From Caldilineaceae bacterium (lineage in GTDB: Bacteria > Chloroflexota > Anaerolineae > Caldilineales > Caldilineaceae), in assembly GCA_022821545.1 (NCBI GenBank), contig JAJEDJ010000004.1, positions 106,316 to 170,315 of the forward strand: a DNA stretch of 64,000 nucleotides. Direction: 5' to 3'. A program made the position numbers and the translations under genes. Positions 53,081-62,118 of this stretch are shown piece by piece (position 1 is the stretch's first letter; each line of letters begins with the position of its first letter). The notes below the pieces were generated by a model. The model saw only the letters and a program-made list of their open reading frames with translations. It made no database searches and had not been told where the DNA came from.

Positions 53081-54544
53081 ATGCTCAAAAACTGGAAATT
53101 CAGATTCAAAAATTTGGGTCCGGTAAAGGACGCTACTTTGAGGCTGGGTGATCTCACAATAATCACCGGACGGAACAATACCGGCAAGACCTACATGGTA
53201 TACACACTCTATGGTTTCTTGCGCGATTTTTCAGAGCTTGTGGAGAAAGTTATGGATAGTTGGGGGGATGAAGGCGGATTTTTCTCGTACGGGATTCCCT
53301 TGCCTCCCGGAGGGTTAGCAAAAGACCTGGTAGAAAGCGGTAGCTTTGAAATAGAGTTTTCTAAGGAGGCTTTTGACGAGGATAGAATCCAATTGATTGG
53401 ACAGATGTGTAGACTGTACTCGCATGACAAGATCGACTATGTCTTTAATGCGAATGCCGGGACTTTTTCCAAAGCTGTCTTTGATGTTGAAGAAGACAAA
53501 AGGGGGCCAGAATTTCCTCCTGCCGGTATTGCTATCGAAACCCAGATGGGAGGGGACTTATCAATCTTCTACAATGAAAACAGGCTGATTTTCATTTATG
53601 AAAGAGACAAGAGGAAAGAAACAAGAGTGAGGGGAGACGAGTTCATTCAGAATTTTCTCCTGCAAAGTCATATCCAGCAAGCGTATGCACGGTTCCTATT
53701 TCAGGACACGCAGAATCTCTTTTGGACACCGAGTTGCAGCACTTCTGTCCGTCTGGCAACTTCCTTGTTCCATTCAGAAATCGAAAGCAACAGACGATTC
53801 ACAGTGAGGCAGTTACAACAGTTGGGGAATGAACACGATCTGTCGCCAGCCGAAGTCATACGCAGGTACACGAGCCGCTATGCTTTGCCGATTGATGATG
53901 AAATTGAATTCGTAAAATCAATCCCCGATTTCTCTTCTGAGTGGTTGAATTCAGAGAAAGGGGGAGCGGTAAAGGATTTAGAGAAGATGGTTGGCGGGAG
54001 CTTTACTAAGTCAGATGGCATTCTTTACTTCATTCCTGCAGAGGGCAACCCGCAGGGGGAAAAAATCCCTTTGCACCTGTCCTCTTCCTCAGCTACGGAG
54101 ATGTCGAGGCTCTTCTTAAACTTTGTTCTTAATCGAGGAGACCGGAGTACTCTTTTGATAATTGACGAACCGGAAAGCCATCTGGATACGATGAACCAGA
54201 TACAGTTCGCTCGCGCCTTAGTGCGGTGGGTAAACGCAGGGATGAAGATTCTGATTTCTACTCACAGCGACTATATCATCAAAGAAATCAACAACCTCAT
54301 TATGCTTAACGGGTCTTTCGACAACAAGGAAGAGCTACTAGGTGACCTCGGATACAAAGAGGAGGACTCGATAGACCCGTCAGCAATAGAGGCATACTAT
54401 GCCAATGATGGCGGCCTCGTACCATGCGACAAGAATGCGTTTGGCATCGAAGTCCCATCATTCGAAGATTCCATTGACGAGTTGGTTCGAGTTTCCAGTA
54501 TGCTTGGCTCCAGAATTATTTTGGAAGGCGATGAAATTGAATAG
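53081..54544 (+). CDS. AAA ATPase of the SMC/OLD-like (AAA_15/AAA_21) group, putative defence
   Basis: 487 residues. The N-terminal strand-loop FRFKNLGPVKDATLRLGDLT is typical of ABC-type AAA ATPases, followed by Walker A GRNNTGKT (30-37). A long helical middle follows, then the C-terminal half: HLSSSSATEMSRLFLNFVL, Walker B TLLIIDEPESHLD (near 355-367) and the switch ILISTHSDYIIKEINN. No TOPRIM domain is seen. Base composition is visibly more AT-rich than the flanks, suggesting recent transfer. It overlaps the next gene by 14 bases. Paired ATPase-effector operons of this shape are common among anti-phage systems (PARIS, Septu, Gabija), but this pair does not match one of those by eye. Confidence 0.82.
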   Translation: MLKNWKFRFKNLGPVKDATLRLGDLTIITGRNNTGKTYMVYTLYGFLRDFSELVEKVMDSWGDEGGFFSYGIPLPPGGLAKDLVESGSFEIEFSKEAFDEDRIQLIGQMCRLYSHDKIDYVFNANAGTFSKAVFDVEEDKRGPEFPPAGIAIETQMGGDLSIFYNENRLIFIYERDKRKETRVRGDEFIQNFLLQSHIQQAYARFLFQDTQNLFWTPSCSTSVRLATSLFHSEIESNRRFTVRQLQQLGNEHDLSPAEVIRRYTSRYALPIDDEIEFVKSIPDFSSEWLNSEKGGAVKDLEKMVGGSFTKSDGILYFIPAEGNPQGEKIPLHLSSSSATEMSRLFLNFVLNRGDRSTLLIIDEPESHLDTMNQIQFARALVRWVNAGMKILISTHSDYIIKEINNLIMLNGSFDNKEELLGDLGYKEEDSIDPSAIEAYYANDGGLVPCDKNAFGIEVPSFEDSIDELVRVSSMLGSRIILEGDEIE

Positions 54545-55130
54545 CCTCCTGTTTTCGCGCTGGTTAGACGAGAATATCCAAGAAGAGAGGAAGACAAGGA
54601 ACATTCGTTGGGACGGTCGGGCAGTATACCTTGAAGAGAAGAAGACTGACTTCAGTATGCTTGTGAAAATCGAAAATGTTGATCGGGGTCTTGTAGTCGT
54701 AAATTTCGATAATTTAGGGGGATCGACCACGTATCTCAGAGGGGGAAAAGGGTTTGGGGACCGTTGCGATTTCCTGGTTCTTGAAGAAACAGATGATGAA
54801 TATGTTGCCTACCTCATTGAACTTGAAAACCAGGTGCCTGCAAATCATGCGATTTCGCAGTTGAGATGGTCTGCTCCTTATCTGAGGTATATTCTGGAAG
54901 TTTACTTGGAGCATAGTCTTATGGAGTGCCCCGAAAAGGAACTCAATGTGAAGTTTTTTATGGTTGGAACCAGCTATTCCAGCCTGGTAAACAAAGGGGG
55001 CATGAAAAGGCAAACTGCCCGGATGTTTGAGAAGTGGGACGTCGGTACCAGGCTGGATATGTATTACAGAATCTATACGGAAGGGCACAGATTTGATTTC
55101 AGTGAGTTCAAAGAAGTCGCTCACGCCTAA
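54531..55130 (+). CDS. Small effector partner, putative PD-(D/E)XK-like nuclease
   Basis: 199 residues. It begins inside the end of the ATPase gene, with GGAAGG a few bases before the ATG. No family was recognised with confidence. The centre reads GFGDRCDFLVLEETDDEYVA (Asp80), YLIELENQV (Glu97, Glu99) and NHAISQLRWS (Gln110). This is the order D...ExE...Q of PD-(D/E)XK folds, with Glu at the place of the usual catalytic Lys, as in some restriction enzymes (BamHI type). An alternative is a non-catalytic sensor or regulatory subunit. Like the ATPase it is AT-richer than its surroundings. Confidence 0.7.
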   Translation: MKLNSLLFSRWLDENIQEERKTRNIRWDGRAVYLEEKKTDFSMLVKIENVDRGLVVVNFDNLGGSTTYLRGGKGFGDRCDFLVLEETDDEYVAYLIELENQVPANHAISQLRWSAPYLRYILEVYLEHSLMECPEKELNVKFFMVGTSYSSLVNKGGMKRQTARMFEKWDVGTRLDMYYRIYTEGHRFDFSEFKEVAHA

Positions 55131-55285
55131 GAACAAGAATTCGGCGCCGGCCGAGACGCAGCACGTCTCAGCTTGGCAAGACCTAAGCAACGCTTCTGCA
55201 GCGACTGTCAACTGACGCTTCACCACCGCTGACGCTCGCATTAAGCTCGAACGCTTTCATCCGTCAATTGAATACTGATGAACTG

Positions 55286-55346
55286 TTGGCCCCAGGCCCC
55301 GGTGGTTAGTAGCATCTTGCCACTATCTACGGACCACGGTTGTCAA
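55286..55346. repeat. Possible dispersed repeat, right of the ATPase cassette
   Basis: Contains CCGGTGGTTAGTAG and CTATCTACGGACCACGGTTGTC, the same words and order as at 52757-52820. The two halves can form an imperfect hairpin (GTGGTTAGTAG with CTATCTACGGACCAC). It covers the 3' end of cofC and could also end its transcript. Confidence 0.4.
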
Positions 55347-55974
55347 AGGCGAGCCGGTAGTCTTCAGGCAGGTCAATGTCGAAGAGCAGGGAGTCGGACT
55401 TGACGACCCGGACGGGGATGCCGGCCTCGGCGGCGAGGCGCTGGTGGCGGAGGAAGCTGTCGGGTCCGAAGGCGAAGGGGATGGCCTGGGCCGGCTGCAG
55501 CATGAGCGCGTTGGTGCCGCCGTCGCGGCTGGGGGCGATGATGATCTGGGGGTCGCGGTTGGCGGGGGAGGCCATGGCCCGCACATCCTCGGCTGTGAGG
55601 TTGGGCATGTCGGTGGGCAGGACGAGAACTTTGGTTGCGCCGTGCGCGGCGGCGTAGCAGGCCGCCTGGGTCAGGGCAGCATTGAGCTGTGGTTCCGACT
55701 CGGCGTCATTGGGGCTGGAGGGCGGCGGGGCTGTGCGCGGCTGACTTTCTTCGGCCAGGGCGCGGCTGCCGGCGCGTTTGGCTGCGTCCAGCGCGCGGCT
55801 GTCGCGGCTGACGACGAGGAGTTGGGCGTCAAGATGGGCCTGGTTGATGGCCGCCAGGGTGCGGGTGAGCAGTTCGCGGTTGAGGGCGCGGCGCTGCCGG
55901 GGAGAGATATGGGCGGCCAGGCGGCTTTTGCCTTCGTTGAAGGGCTTGACGGGAACGATTGTCCACAAGCTCAT
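55327..55974 (-). CDS. cofC: 2-phospho-L-lactate / phosphoenolpyruvate guanylyltransferase
   Basis: A 215-residue cytosolic enzyme of cofactor F420 biosynthesis. It activates 2-phospholactate (or phosphoenolpyruvate) with GTP before CofD. The nucleotidyltransferase N-terminus is TIVPVKPFNEGKSRLA, followed by VLVLPTDMPNLTAEDVRAM, SRDGGTNALML and the CofC-typical FAFGPDSFLRHQRLAAEAG, then LLFDIDLPEDY. No other cof/fbi genes are in the window. F420 genes occur in several Chloroflexota. It sits inside the accessory region, and its downstream end touches one of the repeat copies. Confidence 0.93.
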   Translation of the reverse strand: MSLWTIVPVKPFNEGKSRLAAHISPRQRRALNRELLTRTLAAINQAHLDAQLLVVSRDSRALDAAKRAGSRALAEESQPRTAPPPSSPNDAESEPQLNAALTQAACYAAAHGATKVLVLPTDMPNLTAEDVRAMASPANRDPQIIIAPSRDGGTNALMLQPAQAIPFAFGPDSFLRHQRLAAEAGIPVRVVKSDSLLFDIDLPEDYRLAFDNRGP

Positions 55975-56124
55975 TGCGTGGTCTGGTGGTTGGAATCAAA
56001 TGGATGCACCTAGTTTTTCCCGTTTCGTGGACCAGTTTTTGGGGCCAACCATAGTCTAATGGATTCATCGTATCGCGGGCGGTGCTTGAGTCCTAAAGGA
56101 TTGATGGGATAAGGGCTTCGCGGG

Positions 56125-56253
56125 CATGAGTGTAAACCAGAAATTGTCGAGACGGTCGTGGCGCAAAGTGAGGCCGAGGACAGGCTGTCCGTTGCTGAGG
56201 CGAAGTGCTGCTCCATCCAGATAGGTCTTAGGCAGGTGATGCTCGATAACGAG
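56125..56253 (-). pseudogene. ImmA/IrrE metallopeptidase fragment
   Basis: One minus-strand frame reads LVIEHHLPKTYLDGAALRLS then GQPVLGLTLRHDRLDNFWF and TLM. This is the segment just before the zinc motif of ImmA/IrrE proteins (usual form GLTLRxDRLDNFWFxLxHELAH). The expected HELAH is absent: the frame reads MPAKPLS instead, so the catalytic half is lost. The fragment overlaps the end of the antitoxin-like gene. In related loci ImmA/IrrE domains are part of toxin-antitoxin antitoxins. Confidence 0.6.
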
Positions 56254-56500
56254 GTTGATCCTGATAGAGTTCGACAAGGTTGTTTATCTGTTCCAGTTTC
56301 TCTCTGGTGTGCGGCGGAAGCTGGTGGTTGTGGCGCCGGGCGCGCCGCGCGCACTTTAGGGCGGACTCCAAAGTGTCGATGGTGAAGTCCTCTTGGAACA
56401 CCTCCAAAGCGGCACTAAGGTACAAGTCCAACTCGTTGGGGTCTTGAAGCCGCTCTGTTAGCCACTCTTCGTAGCTCATAGAATTGGGCGATGGGTTCAT
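56228..56500 (-). CDS. Antitoxin-like partner of the HigB/RelE toxin
   Basis: 90 residues: SYEEWLTERLQDPNELDLYL, SAALEVFQEDFTIDTLESAL and a basic segment CARRARRHNH. The N-terminal half resembles the start of addiction-module antidote proteins; the expected HTH is not obvious. The ATG overlaps the toxin stop by four bases (ATGA). Toxin-first order fits HigBA. It may be a shortened antitoxin, since an ImmA/IrrE fragment in another frame follows directly. Confidence 0.65.
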   Translation of the reverse strand: MNPSPNSMSYEEWLTERLQDPNELDLYLSAALEVFQEDFTIDTLESALKCARRARRHNHQLPPHTREKLEQINNLVELYQDQPRYRASPA

Positions 56501-56832
56501 GGCTGGTGCTCCAGATATTCTTCAATATAGAATCGAGCCTTCTCTATGTCTTCTGGCTGTTTTTTCTTAGTTCCTCCATGTAGAAGCATGATGGTATTGG
56601 GTCTCGGTTTGCAGAAATATATTCGGTAACCTGGGCGCTGCCGAAGTCTAAGTTCGAAGAGTACTGAGTCCAATTGTTTGTGATCGCCGAGGTTTCCCTG
56701 TTGCACCCGAATGAGGCGGGCATGGATGGCCTGTAGTATGTCATCAGACTTGATTGATGAAAACCACTCATTGAAGGGGTTCTTACCATCAGGTCGAACA
56801 TAGAATTCAAGATTTTGCGGCTCAACATACAC
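56497..56832 (-). CDS. HigB/RelE-type addiction module toxin
   Basis: About 111 residues of the RelE/StbE 'addiction module killer' family (PF05973 type). The pattern is LEFYVRPDGKNPFNEWFSSI, ARLIRVQQGNLGDHKQLDSV, FELRLRQRPGYRIYFCKPRP and IMLLHGGTKKKQPEDIEKAR. Members cleave mRNA on the ribosome. GTG 56832 gives the usual family length; a TTG at 56901 would add 23 residues. It is co-translated with the antitoxin-like gene. Confidence 0.82.
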   Translation of the reverse strand: MYVEPQNLEFYVRPDGKNPFNEWFSSIKSDDILQAIHARLIRVQQGNLGDHKQLDSVLFELRLRQRPGYRIYFCKPRPNTIMLLHGGTKKKQPEDIEKARFYIEEYLEHQP

Positions 56833-57106
56833 GGACGCAGGAGTTTCCAGTGACGCACTTTCGGCAGCATTTTGCGTGGAACATACCACGATTGGCGCCA
56901 AAGAGTCAAGGATTGGGGTTCAGAGGGGTGCAGTCCAAAATGGGGGCGAGTTTCAGGCTACCTCTGGGAAATTACACTGAAACCTGCCGCCCGCTTCTCC
57001 TGATAACCTCAAATCTGGACTGAACCCGGGTCAGGGTGAGGGATCGTCACGGCACGTGACCGGGAGCAACATGCCTGGGTAAAGGGAGACGTCACGACAC
57101 AGATTA

Positions 57107-57376
57107 TCAATCCAAGACCCAAAACATCAGAGCCAGTCCCAAGGCGGCGCCAGGGATTCCAGATGTTGCTAGCAAAGTGGCGTAACCCCAAACCCCTCTC
57201 TTTCGTTTCCATGCTTCTATTCCGAGATAAAGACTTAGAGGCGCACATAGCGGTGTGAGAACGGCCACAATAGTGTTTTGCAGGACAGCTATTTCGGGAA
57301 CCGCGTAAAGCGCCACTCCCTTGAAGAGTCCTGCAAGACCCACGATGGCTGCACTAAGGACAAGCCATTCTTTCAT
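57107..57376 (-). CDS. Small hypothetical membrane protein
   Basis: 89 residues with three probable membrane segments (LVLSAAIVGLAGLFKGVALYA, TIVAVLTPLCAPLSLYL and ATSGIPGAALGLALMFWVL) and a basic loop EAWKRKRG. No family was recognised. It starts at an ATG in a gene-poor stretch. It could be a toxin-like or defence-associated membrane peptide, but there is no evidence beyond location. Confidence 0.5.
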   Translation of the reverse strand: MKEWLVLSAAIVGLAGLFKGVALYAVPEIAVLQNTIVAVLTPLCAPLSLYLGIEAWKRKRGVWGYATLLATSGIPGAALGLALMFWVLD

Positions 57377-57659
57377 GACTACAACGCCTTTCCCTGGTCC
57401 GACATCTCCATGGCGTCTTTCCCTGTTGCTGTGGTGCCGTCACTTTACACATAGGGGGAGTTAGGGGTCAATGGGGATGTTTAGGTGACTGGTCAGGGCA
57501 GGTCAATCATAGCGTCGCAACGAAAATCTGTGAAGTTAAGCGTATAAATCCCAGCCTTTTTTCGTTTCCTGGCCTTGAAATTGGGGGACCAACCAAAGAC
57601 ATCGCATGACTGAGGCCATACTTCCATCTTTCCTGTGCTTGGCAAGAAAGCCAGTCCGC
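57377..57659. other. Intergenic region after the STAND gene
   Basis: 283 bases between the small membrane protein gene and the end of the STAND gene. Both neighbours are on the minus strand. No gene or clear terminator was recognised. Confidence 0.4.
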
Positions 57660-60600
57660 TTATCCGGCCCAGGGGCCCACGCCTTTAGAGACCGAATGGT
57701 TCAAGAATTTCCTATCGATCTTGTCATCCTTTTTCTTCAGTTCTCCTTTCAGATTCTCTTGATTAAGCTGAGCATGAACCATCTTGAGTTTGAAGAAGTC
57801 GTCTGAGTCTCCCGCGTTCTCAATGTCTTGTTGCATCCATACCCAAGCGCGACGGTCCGCCGAGCGCAGAAATAAAACCCAGGCTGCGTAAGCCTCTGTC
57901 GGGTTGGGAGCTTTAAGGAAAACATGCCACCAATGACGGGCACAAGCCTCGGTCCACTTATGGCGCGCAGACTTCACGGAAAGTTCGGCGTAGTTTGTTC
58001 GGATCTCGCCATCGGGCCAAGCATCTGCGACTGGCAGCTCATTATTTGAAATGAAACCCGCAAGGACGGCAGCGCGTTTTTTCTTCCAGGACAGTTCTGA
58101 CGCTTGATCAGTCTCAATGCGTTCTGTAAGCCACTTGTCTTTGCCGTTAAAGGATGAGGCGATTGCGAGATCAAGAAGCGCTTTGTCGGTATGGCAATAC
58201 TCCAATTCCGCCAATTCTTCGCGGAGCGCCGCCACTGCCGGGGAGTCTGGGACGCGAAAGGCCATGTGCCAGAGATCATCCACATTTGTCGGCCCAAAGT
58301 GTGGTATAGTTTCGTGAAGGACGCGCCACAACTGCACGCCTCTACAGGGGTCGTGCGCCAGAAGAGCTTCGCAAAGGGGTCGGAAAACAGTGTTGTGGGC
58401 CCGATTTCGAAATTCCGCCGTGAGCTCCGAACAGCCCTCAAGCCACTGTTCGACAATATCCGGCGCATATCTCAAAGCGGGTTCAAAGTCCTCTACCGCA
58501 ACATTGAGTCCCGGGCACCGTTCCTTGACTCCATCACCTATAAGCCACTGGCCAAGCATATCAGCGGCTAACCTTACATCGTCAGGGTCAGTTCCACGGC
58601 GTCGAGAGGCATTAAGCAGGCGCCAAGGCGCCAGTCTTGGCGCTACATCATTGAATGGAAGATCCATTGTGGCTTCGATCAAAGCTTCCGTTCCACAATG
58701 ACTGATTCGGAAACTCTCATCCGGTTCCCAAGACCAATCGTCAGCAGCAAGGATCCGTCCAAATCGCATCGGGTCGGCTTGGGTCAGTATCTGAAATGCT
58801 GCCCAGCGACAATTGTTGCCATTCTGTTTCGCATAATTTGCAATCCATGTCCAAGCGTTGTCCGAAAGGGCTTGAGAGTGATACGACAATAGGATGAGCA
58901 GATTGTCTTGCTGCTTCTGTGTCCCTCGATGGCAACCGTCGATTAGTGCGTCAATGTCATCGGCTACTAAGGGACGCAAGACCTCGAAGAAATCATCTGG
59001 ATTGTATTTTAGATTGGCTTGGATTAGCGTATCGAACTGCGTCCGAGCTTCCAAGTCTCGGATTTCCAGTAAGAGGAGCCTATTTGAAATATAGGCTTCA
59101 TTCTTTTCATCGCTTTCCTTGCCATTCAGTCGTAATGCATGCGCAGCCCTTATCTCGGCCTCGCCCGCCAGAATAAGGTGATCTGTCGCTTGTATACCGC
59201 GCCAATACCGGGACTCCGGCGGAGCGGTGGCGATCCTTCGCATCGTGCGACGCATCAGACCCGCAAGTAGGTCTGGCGCACAGCGGGCCAAAACAGGCTC
59301 AAGTTCTCCGAGAACATAGTCATCAGTGGTATAGTATTGCGACCGCCCGATCTGTTCGACATCAATACAATCTGCTGCTGCGCGGAGTTCCTCCACGAAG
59401 GACTCTGGCGGTTCAAAAGTCGGGTCGAACCATAGTTCTCTAGTCTGCTGTACACGTAATACCAACTTTAGTTCGGTATCGCTGAGCGCAGCTTCCGCGT
59501 GCCGTCGTTCCAAGGCAAACACGCTTTTGCCGGGCCGAGGAAGATAGTCTTTCTCATAAGTGGGAAAGCGGTCGACACTGGCAAAAATGGAAACTGCGGT
59601 GTCTTCGTCCTCCTCTCTGCCTGTGAGCCCAAGCAAACGTCCAGCGACACGTTCAGGAAGATTCGGCTTGACACCGGATTCTGGTTGGCGACGCCTGATT
59701 TCTTCCGATAGTTCACGCAGCTTGATCGCCGTCTCGTCAGCATCATCCTCATTGAATAGGCATAGCCATCTCAACCCTTCCCAACATACGCTAGGTATAC
59801 CTGAATGGACTGCAGCCACAGCTTCTGTCTCGAAAATAGGCAAAGCCTCGGCAAGCGGAAATCCTTCAATGACCGATGGTACTGCAGCCTTCAGTAATCC
59901 TGAGTGGCGATTGCTTGATACGAGTTCCACTCCGAGGACCGTATGTGCCTCTGGTTCCGCGTCATCGCTGGGGATCTCGCTCAACCAACGCCGAGCTCGT
60001 GCAATGATCTTTGTAAGGGCTGCACTGTCCTCTCGTGAAATTGCTCGGAGCGCGTCCACCGCCCGGAGTCGGGCTGCGTCATGATAATGCCTGCCCGAAT
60101 GCTCAACCGCATCAAGTAGAGCATCGAGGAGATTGGGGGCGAGATCGGCGAGTTCCTGCAAGTGTTTTTCGGGCAAATTCTGACTTTGCAGCCATGCTGT
60201 GACGAGTACTCCAGGAACGGGCGGCTCTGTCGCCCGTTCCTGGGCAACCAGGATGGACACTGCCGCACGTAGGATATCCGCCCGTTCATCAAAGCCAGCG
60301 ATAGGGTCAAGCCATTCAGTCAGTTCGACCTGCAGGGTTTCGAAGGACAGGGATGTCGCTCGACGAAAATGGGTCAATAGCGCGACACCGAGGGCATGTG
60401 CAATGATTGTGGGATTGAGTTCATAATCCCCCACTTCGTTGCGCGTGGCGAATTGACCGTCAATGATATCGCTGAGCCGTACATATACATGATCTGGATC
60501 GAGATCACGGCGGCCGACTGTCTCGCTAAGCGTCGCTAGAGAATCTGGTGGTACTTCCCTCAGAAAGCCGGCCGCAATCTCCTTCAGCCAGTCTTCCCAC

Positions 60601-62063
60601 TCGTTTGAACTGAACGATCTCTGGTTCCGTTCTCCGAAGAAATCTCTACCATACTCCCAGAGTATCCGATGCACGGTGATCTGACCTGAGCCAACCAACT
60701 TCTCCCGAAATCGAACAACGATTTTGAAGAGACGGGGGATACAGGCCCACTCAATTACGTCGTCATGCAAGTCGGTTTGGCGCAAGCCTTCGAATTTCAG
60801 CATCCGGTCGAGTTCACCCTCCGGTTCCTTGTCGAAAAGGCCCACGTCAATCCGTTTGGGTGGAACGATGAGTCTACGAAGTGCCCACAGTCTTTCCTCC
60901 AAATGGAAGTCACGCGTGCTGAAGATTACCCGCACTCGTTTCTCGAATGTTTCATTTTGCAGAACTTGCAGAAGTCTAATCCACTCAACGGACGGCTGTT
61001 GGTTCAATCCATCAAAGAAGACAGTCAGGACAGGTCCTTCATGTACGGGGCGCTTGAGCAGATTGTTGAGGCGGCGGAACCAATGATCAGAATCTCGTAC
61101 TTTAGTTATCTCAGAAAGACGTTCTGCCAATAGCTTCTTTACGCCTGTTTCGGAGACATCGCTCGTGCCTGCAGCTACGGCGAAGGAAGGTATTATCACC
61201 AAGATCGGTTGCTGATCCTGACTGTCAATTAGCCACTCAAGCGTTGCCCATGTTTTGCCGGCACCTGCCATGCCGACGACAGCGGCGGGTGCATCATCCC
61301 CTGCCGGCCCCCGCCACCAAGCATTCAGTGCCTCATGCACTGCGCTACGTCTGACCTTCTTCTCCTGTGCGCCTCCAGCCGCATTTTGTCCCAGGTCAGC
61401 GTTGGATGTTGGCGGGCAGTTCCATATCTTGTCAAGCTTCTTTATGGATTGCGTCCGTAACGATTCAAACCCCAGACACCAAGACTGTAAGTCGCGGCGT
61501 AACAATTTAATTGCTTCACCGGATACAGCCTTAAGGGCGCGAGCATCTTCGCTGGCGCTGCTGGAGACAAATTCCTCGACCAAATCAGGTCCGAAGGCAC
61601 ATAATGCAGCGAGCGGCGCGACCTCATGATCATGCCCCCAATCGATAATTTCGATGGGAACTCCGATTCGTTCACCGTGCTGGCGCAGCGACTGCTGAAT
61701 CTGCTCGGGAACTGCGCGTGTCGCAATCAGAAACCATGCTTCAAGCGCCTCATCCCTGGCAAGCGCCTGGTCGATTTCCCCGAGCAACTCTCGTTTGTTC
61801 AGGCTTCTGGTATCACTGTACTTCTTACATTCCAAGCGAAACCATCGCCCCTGTCGTCCCGCCGGACCTGCATCGGCGCCGTGTTGAAAGCCTGAACTGG
61901 CGACCGCAATCGGTACGCCTAGAAGACAGCGGATTAAGGCAGCCGCGAGATGCTCTAACTTGGTCGCGTCTATATCGTTCTGCAAAGCACGTTTGAGTCT
62001 TTTTTGGCGATCGCGCCACTCTGATCCGCTACTGGAAGAATGACTAGGGCTTTCTGGTTGCAT
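57660..62063 (-). CDS. STAND NTPase with N-terminal PD-(D/E)XK nuclease (Avs-like)
   Basis: 1467 residues. Residues 30-150 are a restriction-endonuclease-like fold: GFQHGADAGPAGRQG (Asp64) and WFRLECKKYSD (Glu78, Lys80), then EIDQAL (Gln99), a complete D-ExK catalytic set. Residues about 240-480 are a STAND NTPase: Walker A GMAGAGKT (264-271), Walker B LTVFFDGLNQ (Asp351) and VIFSTRDFHLEE. The rest, about 900 residues, is helical-repeat sensor (TPR/HEAT-like) without sharp motifs. This is the layout of Avs/AVAST anti-phage sensors, in which the C-terminus binds a phage protein and the N-terminal nuclease then cuts DNA. A DNA methylase gene lies 55 bases upstream on the same strand. No clear ribosome site precedes ATG 62063. 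Confidence 0.85.
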   Translation of the reverse strand: MQPESPSHSSSSGSEWRDRQKRLKRALQNDIDATKLEHLAAALIRCLLGVPIAVASSGFQHGADAGPAGRQGRWFRLECKKYSDTRSLNKRELLGEIDQALARDEALEAWFLIATRAVPEQIQQSLRQHGERIGVPIEIIDWGHDHEVAPLAALCAFGPDLVEEFVSSSASEDARALKAVSGEAIKLLRRDLQSWCLGFESLRTQSIKKLDKIWNCPPTSNADLGQNAAGGAQEKKVRRSAVHEALNAWWRGPAGDDAPAAVVGMAGAGKTWATLEWLIDSQDQQPILVIIPSFAVAAGTSDVSETGVKKLLAERLSEITKVRDSDHWFRRLNNLLKRPVHEGPVLTVFFDGLNQQPSVEWIRLLQVLQNETFEKRVRVIFSTRDFHLEERLWALRRLIVPPKRIDVGLFDKEPEGELDRMLKFEGLRQTDLHDDVIEWACIPRLFKIVVRFREKLVGSGQITVHRILWEYGRDFFGERNQRSFSSNEWEDWLKEIAAGFLREVPPDSLATLSETVGRRDLDPDHVYVRLSDIIDGQFATRNEVGDYELNPTIIAHALGVALLTHFRRATSLSFETLQVELTEWLDPIAGFDERADILRAAVSILVAQERATEPPVPGVLVTAWLQSQNLPEKHLQELADLAPNLLDALLDAVEHSGRHYHDAARLRAVDALRAISREDSAALTKIIARARRWLSEIPSDDAEPEAHTVLGVELVSSNRHSGLLKAAVPSVIEGFPLAEALPIFETEAVAAVHSGIPSVCWEGLRWLCLFNEDDADETAIKLRELSEEIRRRQPESGVKPNLPERVAGRLLGLTGREEDEDTAVSIFASVDRFPTYEKDYLPRPGKSVFALERRHAEAALSDTELKLVLRVQQTRELWFDPTFEPPESFVEELRAAADCIDVEQIGRSQYYTTDDYVLGELEPVLARCAPDLLAGLMRRTMRRIATAPPESRYWRGIQATDHLILAGEAEIRAAHALRLNGKESDEKNEAYISNRLLLLEIRDLEARTQFDTLIQANLKYNPDDFFEVLRPLVADDIDALIDGCHRGTQKQQDNLLILLSYHSQALSDNAWTWIANYAKQNGNNCRWAAFQILTQADPMRFGRILAADDWSWEPDESFRISHCGTEALIEATMDLPFNDVAPRLAPWRLLNASRRRGTDPDDVRLAADMLGQWLIGDGVKERCPGLNVAVEDFEPALRYAPDIVEQWLEGCSELTAEFRNRAHNTVFRPLCEALLAHDPCRGVQLWRVLHETIPHFGPTNVDDLWHMAFRVPDSPAVAALREELAELEYCHTDKALLDLAIASSFNGKDKWLTERIETDQASELSWKKKRAAVLAGFISNNELPVADAWPDGEIRTNYAELSVKSARHKWTEACARHWWHVFLKAPNPTEAYAAWVLFLRSADRRAWVWMQQDIENAGDSDDFFKLKMVHAQLNQENLKGELKKKDDKIDRKFLNHSVSKGVGPWAG

Positions 62064-62118
62064 TGGAAATCTGCGGTGTAGGGTAGTGGTAATGTATTGA
62101 CTGATGAGGCTCTGCCGG

